Below are positions 24,466 to 34,102 of a stretch of 64,000 bases of DNA, piece by piece. The notes beneath the pieces were generated by a model. That model worked only from the letters and a program-made list of their open reading frames with translations, ran no database searches and was not told the DNA's origin. Numbering within the stretch: position 1 is the first letter of the stretch; every line of letters begins with the position of its first letter. Source of the DNA: Caulobacter segnis (GTDB lineage Bacteria; Pseudomonadota; Alphaproteobacteria; Caulobacterales; Caulobacteraceae); the NCBI RefSeq assembly GCF_023935105.1, contig NZ_CP096040.1, forward strand, positions 2,790,001 through 2,854,000, in the 5' to 3' direction. Both the position numbers and the translations under genes were made by a program.

Positions 24466-27138
24466 ATGAACTTTAGACAATATGCCTTGCTTGGAACGGC
24501 CCTGTCGGGCGTTCTCCTGGCGGGCGCCGCGTCGGCGCAAGACGCCACGCCCACCGGCAACGATCAGGTCGACGCCGTCGTCGTCACCGGGTTCCGCAAG
24601 AGCCTCGCGACCGCGCTGCAGACCAAGCGTAACGACATCCGCGTCTCGGACGGCATCTCGGCCGAAGACCTGGGCAAGTTTCCCAGCGACAACATCGCCG
24701 AAGCCATTCAGCGCATTCCCGGCGTCCAGATTCAGAACGTCAACGGCCGCGGCGCCACGATCAGCATCCGCGGCCTGGGCCCGCAGTACGCCAAGGTGAC
24801 TCTGAACGGCCAGGACTTCGCCAATCCCAACTTCATCGACGGCTTCCGCTTCGACATCATCCAGACCGAGCTGGCCAGCGCGGTGCAGGTGTACAAGTCG
24901 CCGACCGCCGACATGGACATGGGCGGTCTGGCCGGTACGATCGACATCAGCACGGCCAAGCCGCTCGACATCAACGGCCAGAAGCTGATCCTGTCGGCCA
25001 AGGCCCAGAAGGCCAAGCTGGCCGACGGCGGTGTCAATCCGGCCTTCGGTCTGGTCTACGCCAACCAGTATCTGGACGGGCGTCTGGGCGTCTATGCCGG
25101 CGTCAACTACCAGGAGCTGGACGACCGCGCCGACTACGCCTTCATGGATCGCTGGTATACCGCCTCGGGCGCGGCCAACGAGTTCTCGGGGACGGTCGCC
25201 ACGCCCGCCGGCACGCTGGTGCCGCGCCGCTTCCGCTATCGCCGCATCGACCGCACGTCCGAACGCACCCAGTTCAACGCCGGGGTCGAATACAAGGCGA
25301 CCGACAATCTGAAGCTGGGCTTCACGGGCGTCTATTCGAAGGACGCCACCAAGTACAACGTCAACCAGATGGTGTTCGGCAACTTCGCCAAGTCATCAGT
25401 GACGCCGGTCACGATCGCCAACGGCGCGGCCACGGTCGTCAACCTCGGCAACTTCACGTTCGACAACAACCGTCAGCTGGAAGTGCGCGACCTCTCGACC
25501 CAGGCCTATACGGGCTATGCCCGCTGGGACCTGGCCCCGAACTGGCAGGCCAACGTCATCGTCCACTACACCAAGGGCGACGGCTACCTGACCGAGGAAG
25601 CGGCGATCATCGAACCCAGGATCGCCTCGGGCTCGCTGGATTTCAGCAATCCCGACAACATCAAGTTCACGATGTCGAGCGCGGCGACCGATCCCAGCGT
25701 CTACGCCACCTCGAACCTGGCCTGGGCGACCTATCCGAACGGAGCCCAGAACCACCAGGTCACCGACAGCAAGTCGGCCCAGCTGGACGTCAAGTACGAG
25801 GCCGACTGGGGCGTCGTCAGCGAGCTGCAGTTCGGCGGCAAGCTGAAGAAGGAAGGCTTCGACCGCTACGTCACGCGTCGCGACTTCTTCGATGACTTCT
25901 TCCAGTACGTGCCGACCTACACAACCAACAATCCGAAGGTCACCAACTTCCTGGACGGCGCGATCACCGGCGTGAACAGCTGGCTGACGCCGGACATCGA
26001 AGCGTACCGGAAGGCGCTGGCCGCCAAGGGCGTGAACGTGCCCGCCGTCTACAACCCGCAGGACTCCTACGGCCTCTCTCGTAACGTCGACTCGCTCTAC
26101 GCGATGGCCAATCTGCGCGGCGAGCTGGGGCCGGTGCCGTTCCGCGCCAATGTCGGCGCGCGTTACGAGTCGACCAAGCAGACGGTCAACGCCAACCTCA
26201 CCGACGGCTGTGACTGCGACATCCAGAACGTGATCGGCAAGCTCTCGACCACGACCAAGTACGACGACATCCTGCCGAGCGCCAACGTGGTGTTCGATCT
26301 GACCGACAGCCTGATCCTGCGCCTGGCCGCGGCCAAGACCCTGGTCCGCCCCATCCTCGACAGTAGCTCCAGGCTTAACACCACCCAGTTCGAGGCCAAG
26401 GACAGCGCCGGCCAGACCACGGTCTTCGTCGACCAGGGCAGCCCGACCCTGAAGCCCCTGACCGCCAAGAACCTGGATGTCAGCCTGGAGTGGTACTACG
26501 GCCAGGGCGCGGGCCTCAGCTTCGGCGCCTTCGCCAAGGACGTGAAGAACGGCACCTTCACCTCGCTGGTCTGTCCGACCTCGTGGGGCAACGTCAACCT
26601 GACCAAGAGCGCCTCGACCAGCGATTGCGTGGGCGCCAATGGCAAGATCTACGACATCACCGTCACCCAGAACGATCCGTCGGTGGTCAAGCTGCGCGGC
26701 TACGAGATCAACTGGCAGCAGTCGCTGGACGCCTGGCTGCCGATCGAGGGCTTCGGGATCATAGCCAACTACACCTATGTCGACCCGAAGTACTCCGCCA
26801 CGGGCTTCTCCCTGCGCAATCTGTCGCGCAAGTCGGGCAACCTGACCGGCTATTGGGAGAACGACAAGTTCAGCACCCGCGTCTCGGCCAACTACCGCAG
26901 CGCCTACGAGCAGAACAGCGTCGACAGCTTCTTCGCGCGTGAAGGTCACACCATCAAGTCGGGCGTGCAGGTCGACTTCTCGGCCAGCTATAACCTGAAC
27001 GACCACATGACCCTCACCGCGGCGGGCCAGAACCTCTTCAACAAGAAGGAAGAGGCCTACAAGAACACTCCCGCCCTCTGGCAGGAGACCGGCGTGTTCG
27101 GTCCCAGCTATCAGGTCAGCTTCATCTACAAGATGTAG
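24466..27138 (+). CDS. TonB-dependent receptor (saccharide uptake), locus 1
   Basis: This 890-residue outer-membrane receptor imports a ligand with TonB energy. A signal peptide ends GAASAQ near residue 25. The plug domain includes AVVVTGFRKSLATALQTKRN, the GISAEDLGKFPSDNIAEAIQ helix and ISIRGLGPQYAKVTLNG. A long beta-barrel follows and ends VSFIYKM. The AEDLGKFPSDNIAEAIQRIPGV motif is typical of proteobacterial oligosaccharide receptors. The ATG at 24466 was chosen because of the ggggg stretch 8 bases upstream and the signal peptide; an ATG at 24418 is further upstream. A GH2 enzyme follows on the same strand. Confidence 0.93.
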   Translation: MNFRQYALLGTALSGVLLAGAASAQDATPTGNDQVDAVVVTGFRKSLATALQTKRNDIRVSDGISAEDLGKFPSDNIAEAIQRIPGVQIQNVNGRGATISIRGLGPQYAKVTLNGQDFANPNFIDGFRFDIIQTELASAVQVYKSPTADMDMGGLAGTIDISTAKPLDINGQKLILSAKAQKAKLADGGVNPAFGLVYANQYLDGRLGVYAGVNYQELDDRADYAFMDRWYTASGAANEFSGTVATPAGTLVPRRFRYRRIDRTSERTQFNAGVEYKATDNLKLGFTGVYSKDATKYNVNQMVFGNFAKSSVTPVTIANGAATVVNLGNFTFDNNRQLEVRDLSTQAYTGYARWDLAPNWQANVIVHYTKGDGYLTEEAAIIEPRIASGSLDFSNPDNIKFTMSSAATDPSVYATSNLAWATYPNGAQNHQVTDSKSAQLDVKYEADWGVVSELQFGGKLKKEGFDRYVTRRDFFDDFFQYVPTYTTNNPKVTNFLDGAITGVNSWLTPDIEAYRKALAAKGVNVPAVYNPQDSYGLSRNVDSLYAMANLRGELGPVPFRANVGARYESTKQTVNANLTDGCDCDIQNVIGKLSTTTKYDDILPSANVVFDLTDSLILRLAAAKTLVRPILDSSSRLNTTQFEAKDSAGQTTVFVDQGSPTLKPLTAKNLDVSLEWYYGQGAGLSFGAFAKDVKNGTFTSLVCPTSWGNVNLTKSASTSDCVGANGKIYDITVTQNDPSVVKLRGYEINWQQSLDAWLPIEGFGIIANYTYVDPKYSATGFSLRNLSRKSGNLTGYWENDKFSTRVSANYRSAYEQNSVDSFFAREGHTIKSGVQVDFSASYNLNDHMTLTAAGQNLFNKKEEAYKNTPALWQETGVFGPSYQVSFIYKM

Positions 27139-27257
27139 CTGTCTACCGCGCGTCGCGGCTGCAACCGCGACGCCATCCCCCCTCCTCGCCCGTCGCGCCT
27201 GGCCTGACAACCACGCGGCGGGCGCTCTTTTAGGCCGCCATCGAAAGCCCCGCCCCG

Positions 27258-29729
27258 ATGATCGATCGACGCTCCCTGATCCGTGCGCTTCCGCTCGCCG
27301 GCGCGGCGATCGGGCCGGCCTTGGCGAGCGCGGCCGAACCGGCCCGCTCCCCGCAAGCGCCCTCGCCGCGCCAGCGGATCCGCCTCGACGACGGCTGGCG
27401 CTTCGCCTTCGGTCACGCCGCCGACCCCGACCGCGACTTCGGCTTCGGCGCTATCCAGGACACCTTCGCCAAGCAAGGACGCAGCGGCGCCAAGCCGGCG
27501 GCGGCCGACTATGACGATGGCGGTTGGCGCGCCGTGACGCTGCCGCACGACTGGGCGGTGGAGCTGCCATTCGTCCAGAACAACGCGTTCACGCGCAATC
27601 CCGCCGACAAGGACGACGAGGACCCCGCCGCCGCCCACGGCTACAAGCCCGTCGGCCGGGCCTTCCCCGAGACCTCGGTCGGCTGGTACCGCACGGTCCT
27701 GCCGATCTCGCCCGCCGACGCCGGCAGCCGGGTCTCGCTCGAGTTCGACGGCGCGTTCCGCGACTCCACGGTCATCCTCAACGGCTACGTCGTCGCGCAG
27801 CACCGGGGCGGCTACACCGCCTTCGCCGTCGACATCACCGAATTCCTCAACACCGACGACAAGCCCAACGTCCTGCTCGTCCGGGTCGACGCCAGCCTGG
27901 GCGAAGGCTGGTTCTACGAGGGCGCGGGGCTGTATCGCCACGTCTGGCTGGTCAAGACCTCGCCGGTACACGTGCCGAAATGGGGAGTGTTCGTGCGCGC
28001 CGGTCGCGACGGCCGGGTCGAGGCCGACATCGAAGTGGCCAACCATCGCGATGCGCCCGCCAACGCCACGATCGAAGCCGTCGTGCTGGACGCGGCGGGG
28101 ACGCCGGTCGCCACCGCCACGACCGGTCGCGCCGTCGGCGGCTGGCGGACCGAGACGGTGGCCCTGGCTTGCGCCATCCCCTCGCCGCGCCTCTGGTCGA
28201 CGGACGCGCCCAACCTCTACGTCCTGCGGGTGACGCTGCGCGAAGGCCAGGCGATCCGCGACACATACGAAACGCGCTTCGGCGTGCGCGACGTCCGCTT
28301 CGACGCTCGCGAGGGCTTCTTCCTCAACGACCGCCCGCTCAAGCTGAAGGGCGTCAACAACCACCAGGATCACGCCGGTGTCGGGGCGGCCATTCCCGAC
28401 GCCCTGCAGGTCTGGCGGCTGAAGCAGCTGAAGGCCCTGGGCGCCAACGCCTACCGCGCCTCGCACAATCCGCCGACGCCCGAGCTGCTGGACGCCTGCG
28501 ACGAACTGGGCCTGCTGGTCATCGACGAGACCCGGCAGATGAGCTCGGCGCCCGAGCCGCTGGACGAGCTGCGCGGCCTGATCCGCCGCGACCGCAACCA
28601 CCCGTGCGTGATGCTGTGGTCGATCGGCAACGAGGAGCCCCAGCAGGGCACGCCGCGCGGCGGCAAGATCGCCAAGGCCATGGCCCGGGAGATCCGCGCG
28701 CTGGACCCGACCCGCAAGATCATCGCCGCCATGAACCGAGGCCAGGGCGACGGGATCACCGAGGCGCTCGACGTCATGGGCTTCAACTACCACGAGGACC
28801 TGATCGAGCCGTTCCGGGCCCGGTATCCGGACATGCCGATCATCGGCACCGAGACCGCCAGCGCGGTCTCCACGCGCGGCGAGTACGCCCGCGACAACCA
28901 GCGCGCCGTCGTATCGTCCTACGACGTCGACGCGCCGTACTGGGGCAAGACGGCCCACGCCTGGTGGAGCCTCTACAACGCCAAACCCTACCTGCTGGGC
29001 GGCTTCGTCTGGACGGGCTTCGACTATCGCGGCGAGCCGACGCCGTTCAACTGGTGGCCGTCGGTGGCGTCCAACTTCGGGATCATGGACAGCTGCGGCC
29101 TGCCCAAGGACATCTACTACTACTACCAGGCCTGGTGGCGCCCGGAGCTGCCGGTCCTGCACCTGCTGCCGCACTGGAACTGGGAAGGCCGCGAAGGCCA
29201 GCCGATCTCGGTCTGGGCCTATTCGAACCTGGACACGGTCGAGCTGTTCCTGAACGGCCGCTCGCTGGGCCGGCAGGCGCCGCCCAAGGACGGCCACGCC
29301 GAATGGAGCGTTCCCTACGCGCCAGGCCGGCTGGTCGCATACGGCTACAAGGGCGACAAGCTGGTGCTGAAGGCCGAACGCCGGACGGCCGGGCCGCCCG
29401 CCCGCCTGGTCCTGACGCCCGACCGCCCGCGCCTGGTCGCCGACGGCCAGGACGTCGCGGTGGTCAATGTGTCGGTCGTCGACAAGGACGGCGTGGTCGC
29501 GCCGCGCGCGGCCGTGAAGGTCGATTTCGACGTGCTGGGCCAAGGCCGCCTGATCGGCGTCGGCAACGGCGACCCCAACAGCCACGAAGCCGACAAAGCC
29601 GCGTTCCGGACCACCTTCAACGGCTGGGCCCAGGCCCTGGTCCAGACCCGCAAGTCAGCCGGCGCGATCCGCGTGTGGGCCCGGTCGGAAGACCTGACCC
29701 CCGCCGCCGTCGACTTCACCAGTCGCTAG
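27258..29729 (+). CDS. Glycoside hydrolase family 2 (beta-galactosidase-like)
   Basis: The 823-residue enzyme opens with a twin-arginine signal (MIDRRSLIRALPLAG). It has the GH2 order: sugar-binding jelly roll (about 45-230), immunoglobulin-like domain, TIM barrel (about 345-640) and C-terminal Ig-like domains. Acid/base Glu459 is in WSIGNEE and nucleophile Glu532 in IIGTETASA. NNHQDHAGVGAAIPD is also typical. It probably removes beta-galactosyl or related residues from side chains imported by the adjacent TonB receptor. Tat export implies folding before reaching the periplasm. Confidence 0.9.
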   Translation: MIDRRSLIRALPLAGAAIGPALASAAEPARSPQAPSPRQRIRLDDGWRFAFGHAADPDRDFGFGAIQDTFAKQGRSGAKPAAADYDDGGWRAVTLPHDWAVELPFVQNNAFTRNPADKDDEDPAAAHGYKPVGRAFPETSVGWYRTVLPISPADAGSRVSLEFDGAFRDSTVILNGYVVAQHRGGYTAFAVDITEFLNTDDKPNVLLVRVDASLGEGWFYEGAGLYRHVWLVKTSPVHVPKWGVFVRAGRDGRVEADIEVANHRDAPANATIEAVVLDAAGTPVATATTGRAVGGWRTETVALACAIPSPRLWSTDAPNLYVLRVTLREGQAIRDTYETRFGVRDVRFDAREGFFLNDRPLKLKGVNNHQDHAGVGAAIPDALQVWRLKQLKALGANAYRASHNPPTPELLDACDELGLLVIDETRQMSSAPEPLDELRGLIRRDRNHPCVMLWSIGNEEPQQGTPRGGKIAKAMAREIRALDPTRKIIAAMNRGQGDGITEALDVMGFNYHEDLIEPFRARYPDMPIIGTETASAVSTRGEYARDNQRAVVSSYDVDAPYWGKTAHAWWSLYNAKPYLLGGFVWTGFDYRGEPTPFNWWPSVASNFGIMDSCGLPKDIYYYYQAWWRPELPVLHLLPHWNWEGREGQPISVWAYSNLDTVELFLNGRSLGRQAPPKDGHAEWSVPYAPGRLVAYGYKGDKLVLKAERRTAGPPARLVLTPDRPRLVADGQDVAVVNVSVVDKDGVVAPRAAVKVDFDVLGQGRLIGVGNGDPNSHEADKAAFRTTFNGWAQALVQTRKSAGAIRVWARSEDLTPAAVDFTSR

Positions 29730-29735
29730 AGGCCG

Positions 29736-30731
29736 CTAGAGCGCGGCCGCCGAGACCAGGGCGCGCGCCTCCTGCGCCGAAAGCCAGCGGCCGCGGTTCA
29801 GCGGGCCGGCACCCGGGCCGGTCGGATGAAACTGCGAGAACCGCGCGGACTCGGGCTGCAGCATGGTGCGCGGATTGCCGTCCTTGCCCGTGTACCACAT
29901 CTCGGTCCAGCCCGCCGGAGCGATGTGGTCGTCCAGCCAGCAGTCGATGAACGCGCTCATGCCGACATAGCGCGGATCGCCGTAGCGGCCGTCGGCGAAC
30001 TGGCTGGACGGCCGCCAGGGCCGGCCCAGGTAGACCGAGCCCGGCTTGGTCCCGGCCTCCTTAGTCAGGCGACAGCGATGGAAGACGAAGCCGACGACCT
30101 GGTCGATCGGCGTGCTGGGGGCGACGATATAGCCGTCGATCGGATCGACCGGACGCGGCCGCGACCGGATCTCGCAGTCGCGGAACAGGGCCCGCCCCGC
30201 GCCGAAGATGAAATCGTAGCTGCCTGTCACCAGGCAGCGGTCGAAGACCGCGCCGCCGGCGTCGGGAAACAGGGTGTCCTGGTAGCCCAGGATGTCGACC
30301 TTCGTCAGCCGCGCCCGGTCCGAGCCCTTGTCCAGCATTAGGGCCACGGCCTGGGGCCCGGCCCCGTCGTGGGAGTGCAGGCCGCCCGGCTTGGACATCT
30401 CGGCCAAGCCATCGAAGGCGTTCTGGATGGTGAGGTTGCTGGCCGCGAAGTCCGGCGCGCGGACGAACAGGGTCGGGGTGCGGAACGTGCCCCACCGCTT
30501 GCCGTCCGGCGCGGTCAGGCCCGAGGCGGCCAAGTGGCTGATCACCGAGCCGCGACGGTCCTGCCCGATCAGGTGAACGAACGGCTTGTCGATTACGACT
30601 TGCTCGTCCCAGGCGCCGCGGGTGACCAGGATGCGGAAGGGCTTGCGGCCGTCCGCCGGGGCGGCCGCGACCGCTTCCGACAGCTTGGCGTAGGCGGGCG
30701 CGGCGACCGGCGACTTTCCCGCCCCCGCCAC
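29736..30731 (-). CDS. Pectinesterase (CE8), signal peptide out of frame
   Basis: The carbohydrate esterase removes methyl esters from pectin. The beta-helix core shows GYQDTLF, the GSYDFIFGAG catalytic-Asp motif and LGRPW with the active-site Arg, all standard for CE8. The open frame begins at a GTG (30731) without a signal peptide. A Tat-like signal (SRRGVLAGAALLASGGPVLA) encoded at 30832 downwards runs in another frame up to about 30,735. A two-base difference near gtgctgtggcg would join them. Therefore the gene is either frameshifted or affected by a sequence error. It is convergent with the GH2 gene. Confidence 0.82.
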   Translation of the reverse strand: MAGAGKSPVAAPAYAKLSEAVAAAPADGRKPFRILVTRGAWDEQVVIDKPFVHLIGQDRRGSVISHLAASGLTAPDGKRWGTFRTPTLFVRAPDFAASNLTIQNAFDGLAEMSKPGGLHSHDGAGPQAVALMLDKGSDRARLTKVDILGYQDTLFPDAGGAVFDRCLVTGSYDFIFGAGRALFRDCEIRSRPRPVDPIDGYIVAPSTPIDQVVGFVFHRCRLTKEAGTKPGSVYLGRPWRPSSQFADGRYGDPRYVGMSAFIDCWLDDHIAPAGWTEMWYTGKDGNPRTMLQPESARFSQFHPTGPGAGPLNRGRWLSAQEARALVSAAAL

Positions 30732-30734
30732 AGC

Positions 30735-30832
30735 ACCGCGTCATAGCGTTGGGAGGCCAGGACCGGCCCGCCGGAAGCCAACAGCGCCGCGCCGGCCAGG
30801 ACGCCTCGGCGCGAAGGAAGCAGCAGCGACAT
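30735..30832 (-). pseudogene. Tat signal peptide fragment of the pectinesterase
   Basis: From the ATG at 30832 (gagagg upstream) the frame reads MSLLLPSRRGVLAGAALLAS then GGPVLASQRYDAVL. This is a complete twin-arginine signal with cleavage region. It then diverges into Arg-rich text in this frame while the pectinesterase body continues in another frame. It is best read as the displaced N-terminus of that enzyme. Confidence 0.7.
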
Positions 30833-30921
30833 CGAGCCTCTCAAATCAAAGGGGCGGGCGCCGGCGGGGAGGACCGCCGACGCCCTGTATTCCTCGGGAG
30901 GAGGAATGTTCCAGAGTTTGC

Positions 30922-33900
30922 TTAGAACGAGTAACGCAGCCCGAAATTGAACTGCCGGCCCGTGTGCGAATAGACGTAGACGCTGTCGCGGCGGCTATCT
31001 GTGTACTGATCGTTGAAGGCGTCGGTCAGGTTCAGTCCCTCGAACGTCAGCTTCAGCCGCGTGTTGATCGCGTACGAAGCCGAGGCGTCGATGGTGGTGA
31101 TCGAGCGCACCCCGTCGATGTCGTTGGTGCTGGTGCCGCTGGGCACGGCGGTCAGGTACTTGTCGCGATAGGCCGCCGAGACGCGGGCGCTGAACTTGGA
31201 GTCCTCGTAGTACAGCGTCGCGTTGAAGGCGTTCTTCGACAGGCCGACCAGGTCGTTCTGCACGAAGCCGGTCGGCGAGCGGGCCGAGATGTAGTCGATC
31301 TTGGAGTCGACCACCGTGGCGTTGAAGATCGCCCCGGTGTGGCTCAGGAAGCCCGGCAGGAAGGTGAACGGCTGCTGGTAGCTGACCTCGATCCCTTTCA
31401 GCGGACCGCCTTCGGTATTGACCGGCTGGCTGAACAGGAAGGTGTCGTTGACCGAGACGCCCAGGCCGTCCAGCAGGCTGGCCGGCAGGCCCGAGGCGCT
31501 GAACGGCTGCGAGATCCGCGACGTCTGGATGTAGCTCTTGATGTCCTTGTAGAACAGGCCGACCGACAGCAGGCCGTCCTTGGCGAAGTACCATTCGGCC
31601 GACAGGTCGTAGGTCGTGGCGCGGATCGGCTTCAGGTACGGATTGCCCGAGCTGACGCTGAACACGCCCACGGTCGACAGGCTGCCGCCGGGGGTCAGGC
31701 TGCCCAGGTTCGGACGGGTCATCACCTTGGCCGCGCCGAAGCGCAGCAGGAAGTCCGGCGTCACCTCGGCCGTCAGGTTCAGGGCCGGCAGGATGTCGTC
31801 ATAGTCGCGCTTGACCGTGGTCTGCTGGGCCGCGCCGGCCACCAGCTGATAGCCGGTCGAGCTCTGCTCGGTCTTGACGTAGCGCACGCCGACGTCGCCG
31901 CGGATCGGCCAGGCGAAGCGGTCGGTGTGGAAGTCCAGCTGGGCGTAGGCGGCGCTGTCCTTTTCCTCAACGCTGCGGATGTTGCCGCGGGCGTTGGCGT
32001 TGCTGGCGCCCGACAGCTCGAACAGGCCCGTGCCGCTGTAGATGTTGAACAGCTTGGCGAAGGCGTTCAGGTCCGGCGCAGCCCACTGGGTCGGGATGCC
32101 CGAGGCGTCCAGGCCCTTGCCGAAGCCCGAGACCAGCTTGGTCAGGCCCGACAGGGTCACGCCGGCCGGCAGCTGCGGCACGACCCCCTCGTTGACCCGG
32201 GCCAGGGCCCAGGAGTCGAAGTCGTATTTCTTGAAGTTGACGCCGACCTTCAGGTTCAGGCCGTCATTGAGGCGATAGTCGCCATCCAGCTGGGCGGTGG
32301 CGATTTTGTTGGTCACGCCCTGCGGCCGCAGCCGGATCTCCGAGCGCGCCGCGCCGAAGTTGTAGGCCAGCGGATCGGTGACGTCGAAGCCGAAGTTCAT
32401 CGACGGCAGGTTGGCGTTGCCCCGATAGTCGTACGAGAAGCCGTCGGCGTTCTCGCGGTTCAGGATCACCGTGGTCTGGATCGGATTGTTGAAGTCCGAC
32501 TTCGAGAAGCCCGCCAGGCCGCTCAGCTTGAAGCGGTCGCCGAACTCGTGCTCGGCGGTGAAGGTGGCCTGGGTGTACTTGGTGTCCAGCTTGTCGAAGC
32601 GGGTCTCGCTCTCGACGTCGACGTCGTCGAACAGGCCGTAGACCATATCTCCTTTCGCATTGACCACGCCGTCACGGACGATGATCTCGGGCCGGCCGCC
32701 CTGCGAGGCGTTGCGGGCGAACGACAGGGCTTCCAGCCAGTTCTCCTCGCGCGTGGCCTTGAAGTCCGAATAGAGGACGTCCAGGCCGATCAGGGTACGG
32801 TCGTCCGGACGCATCTGGAACGAACCGGTGATCCCCAGGCGCTTCTGCTCGTGGGTCAGGCGGCCGTAGCGCGGGAAGCGCGGGGTGTAGACCGAAGCCG
32901 AGCTGGCTTGCGTGAAGGTCGAGGCGGGGCTGAAGCCGCCGACCTCCGTGCCGTTCAGCCAGCCGCCCGAACCGTGCCCCTCTTCCAGCAGGCCGCGCTC
33001 GGTGTAGGCCACCGAGACCAGCGCCCCCAGCTTGCCGTCGAACCAGGTGTTTGAGGCCAGGACCGCGAAGCGCGGGTCCCACGACTTGGAGAGGTCGTTG
33101 TAGCCCTCCTGGGCCGAGACCACGAGGGTCGCGCCCTTGTAGTCGAACGGCCGGCCGGTCTGCAGGTCGACCGTGGCGCCCAGCGAACCCTCCTCGGTCT
33201 GGGCCGAGGCGGTCTTGCGCACCGTGATGCTGTTGAAGAGCTCCGAGGCGAAGACGTTGAAGTCGAAGGCGCGGTTGCGGTTGGCGCCGCCCGAGCTGTC
33301 GGTGCCGCTGGCCGTGCTCTGGCCTTCGACGCCGTTGATGCGCACGCGGGTGAACTGGGGACCCAGGCCCCGGACGGTGATCTGACGGCCCTCGCCGGCG
33401 TCGCGGGCGATCGACACGCCCGGCACGCGCTGGATGGACTCGGCCAGGTTGGCGTCGGGGAAGTCGGCGATGTCCTCGGCCTTGATGACATCAACCACGC
33501 CGCTGGCGCGGCGCTTCAGGTTCATGGCGCTCTGCAGGCTGGCGCGGAAGCCGGTGACGACGACCTCCTCGACCTCGGCGGCGGTCTCGGGCTCCTGGGC
33601 CGCGACGGGCGCGGCGGCCTGGGCGGCGATCAGCGGCACGGGCGCGGTGGAGGCCAGCTGCAGCGAGGCCGTCTGACCCAGCACCGCCGTGCGGCCGTTG
33701 TTGGAGACGACCGTCAGGTCGCCGCCGCGCAGCAGCCGCGCCAGGCCTTCCTCGACCGTATAGGCGCCGCGCACGGCGTTGACGCGCTTGCCCTGGACCG
33801 CGCCCTGCGGGGCCAGGATCTGCAGCTCGGCCTGCTTGCCGAACTGAGGAATGCCGGTGGCGGCGGGCTGTTCGGCGACATCGAACTTGCGCACCTGCGC

Positions 33901-33990
33901 GTGCGCGCCGGCCGCGACCAGCAGGGCCGTGGCCCCGGTGGCCAGCATCAGGCAGGACTTGGTGGTGTGATTACGCAGTGACGTCCGCAT
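30922..33990 (-). CDS. TonB-dependent receptor with STN signalling domain, locus 2
   Basis: This 1022-residue transducer-type receptor has a signal peptide ending GAHAQ. An N-terminal STN domain (about 30-110, LTVVSNNGRTAVLG) contacts a FecR anti-sigma factor. The plug includes VVVTGFRASLQSAMNLKRRA and ITVRGLGPQFTRVRINGVEG, and a beta-barrel ends FNFGLRYSF. The ATG at 33990 has a strong ggaggggc upstream and gives a clean signal peptide, unlike the ATG at 34122. It is the third gene of a sigma/FecR/receptor set. A 16-bp palindrome lies about 65 bases upstream. Confidence 0.93.
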   Translation of the reverse strand: MRTSLRNHTTKSCLMLATGATALLVAAGAHAQVRKFDVAEQPAATGIPQFGKQAELQILAPQGAVQGKRVNAVRGAYTVEEGLARLLRGGDLTVVSNNGRTAVLGQTASLQLASTAPVPLIAAQAAAPVAAQEPETAAEVEEVVVTGFRASLQSAMNLKRRASGVVDVIKAEDIADFPDANLAESIQRVPGVSIARDAGEGRQITVRGLGPQFTRVRINGVEGQSTASGTDSSGGANRNRAFDFNVFASELFNSITVRKTASAQTEEGSLGATVDLQTGRPFDYKGATLVVSAQEGYNDLSKSWDPRFAVLASNTWFDGKLGALVSVAYTERGLLEEGHGSGGWLNGTEVGGFSPASTFTQASSASVYTPRFPRYGRLTHEQKRLGITGSFQMRPDDRTLIGLDVLYSDFKATREENWLEALSFARNASQGGRPEIIVRDGVVNAKGDMVYGLFDDVDVESETRFDKLDTKYTQATFTAEHEFGDRFKLSGLAGFSKSDFNNPIQTTVILNRENADGFSYDYRGNANLPSMNFGFDVTDPLAYNFGAARSEIRLRPQGVTNKIATAQLDGDYRLNDGLNLKVGVNFKKYDFDSWALARVNEGVVPQLPAGVTLSGLTKLVSGFGKGLDASGIPTQWAAPDLNAFAKLFNIYSGTGLFELSGASNANARGNIRSVEEKDSAAYAQLDFHTDRFAWPIRGDVGVRYVKTEQSSTGYQLVAGAAQQTTVKRDYDDILPALNLTAEVTPDFLLRFGAAKVMTRPNLGSLTPGGSLSTVGVFSVSSGNPYLKPIRATTYDLSAEWYFAKDGLLSVGLFYKDIKSYIQTSRISQPFSASGLPASLLDGLGVSVNDTFLFSQPVNTEGGPLKGIEVSYQQPFTFLPGFLSHTGAIFNATVVDSKIDYISARSPTGFVQNDLVGLSKNAFNATLYYEDSKFSARVSAAYRDKYLTAVPSGTSTNDIDGVRSITTIDASASYAINTRLKLTFEGLNLTDAFNDQYTDSRRDSVYVYSHTGRQFNFGLRYSF

Positions 33991-34054
33991 GCGCCCCTCC
34001 CTCTGGGTTTCATTCAAACGGCGCTTCTGGGAGCGCCCGTCTGGAGCGATGAGG

Positions 34055-34070
34055 CGGAAACCGGTTTCCG
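34055..34070. promoter_or_regulatory. 16-bp perfect palindrome, LacI-type operator candidate
   Basis: cggaaaccggtttccg is a perfect palindrome with the CG centre common in LacI-family operators. It lies between the FecR stop and the receptor start. A LacI-type repressor could thus add sugar control to the sigma/anti-sigma signal. Confidence 0.5.
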
Positions 34071-34102
34071 TCACAAAAAGTCGAAAAATTTCGCCGCGCC
34101 CT

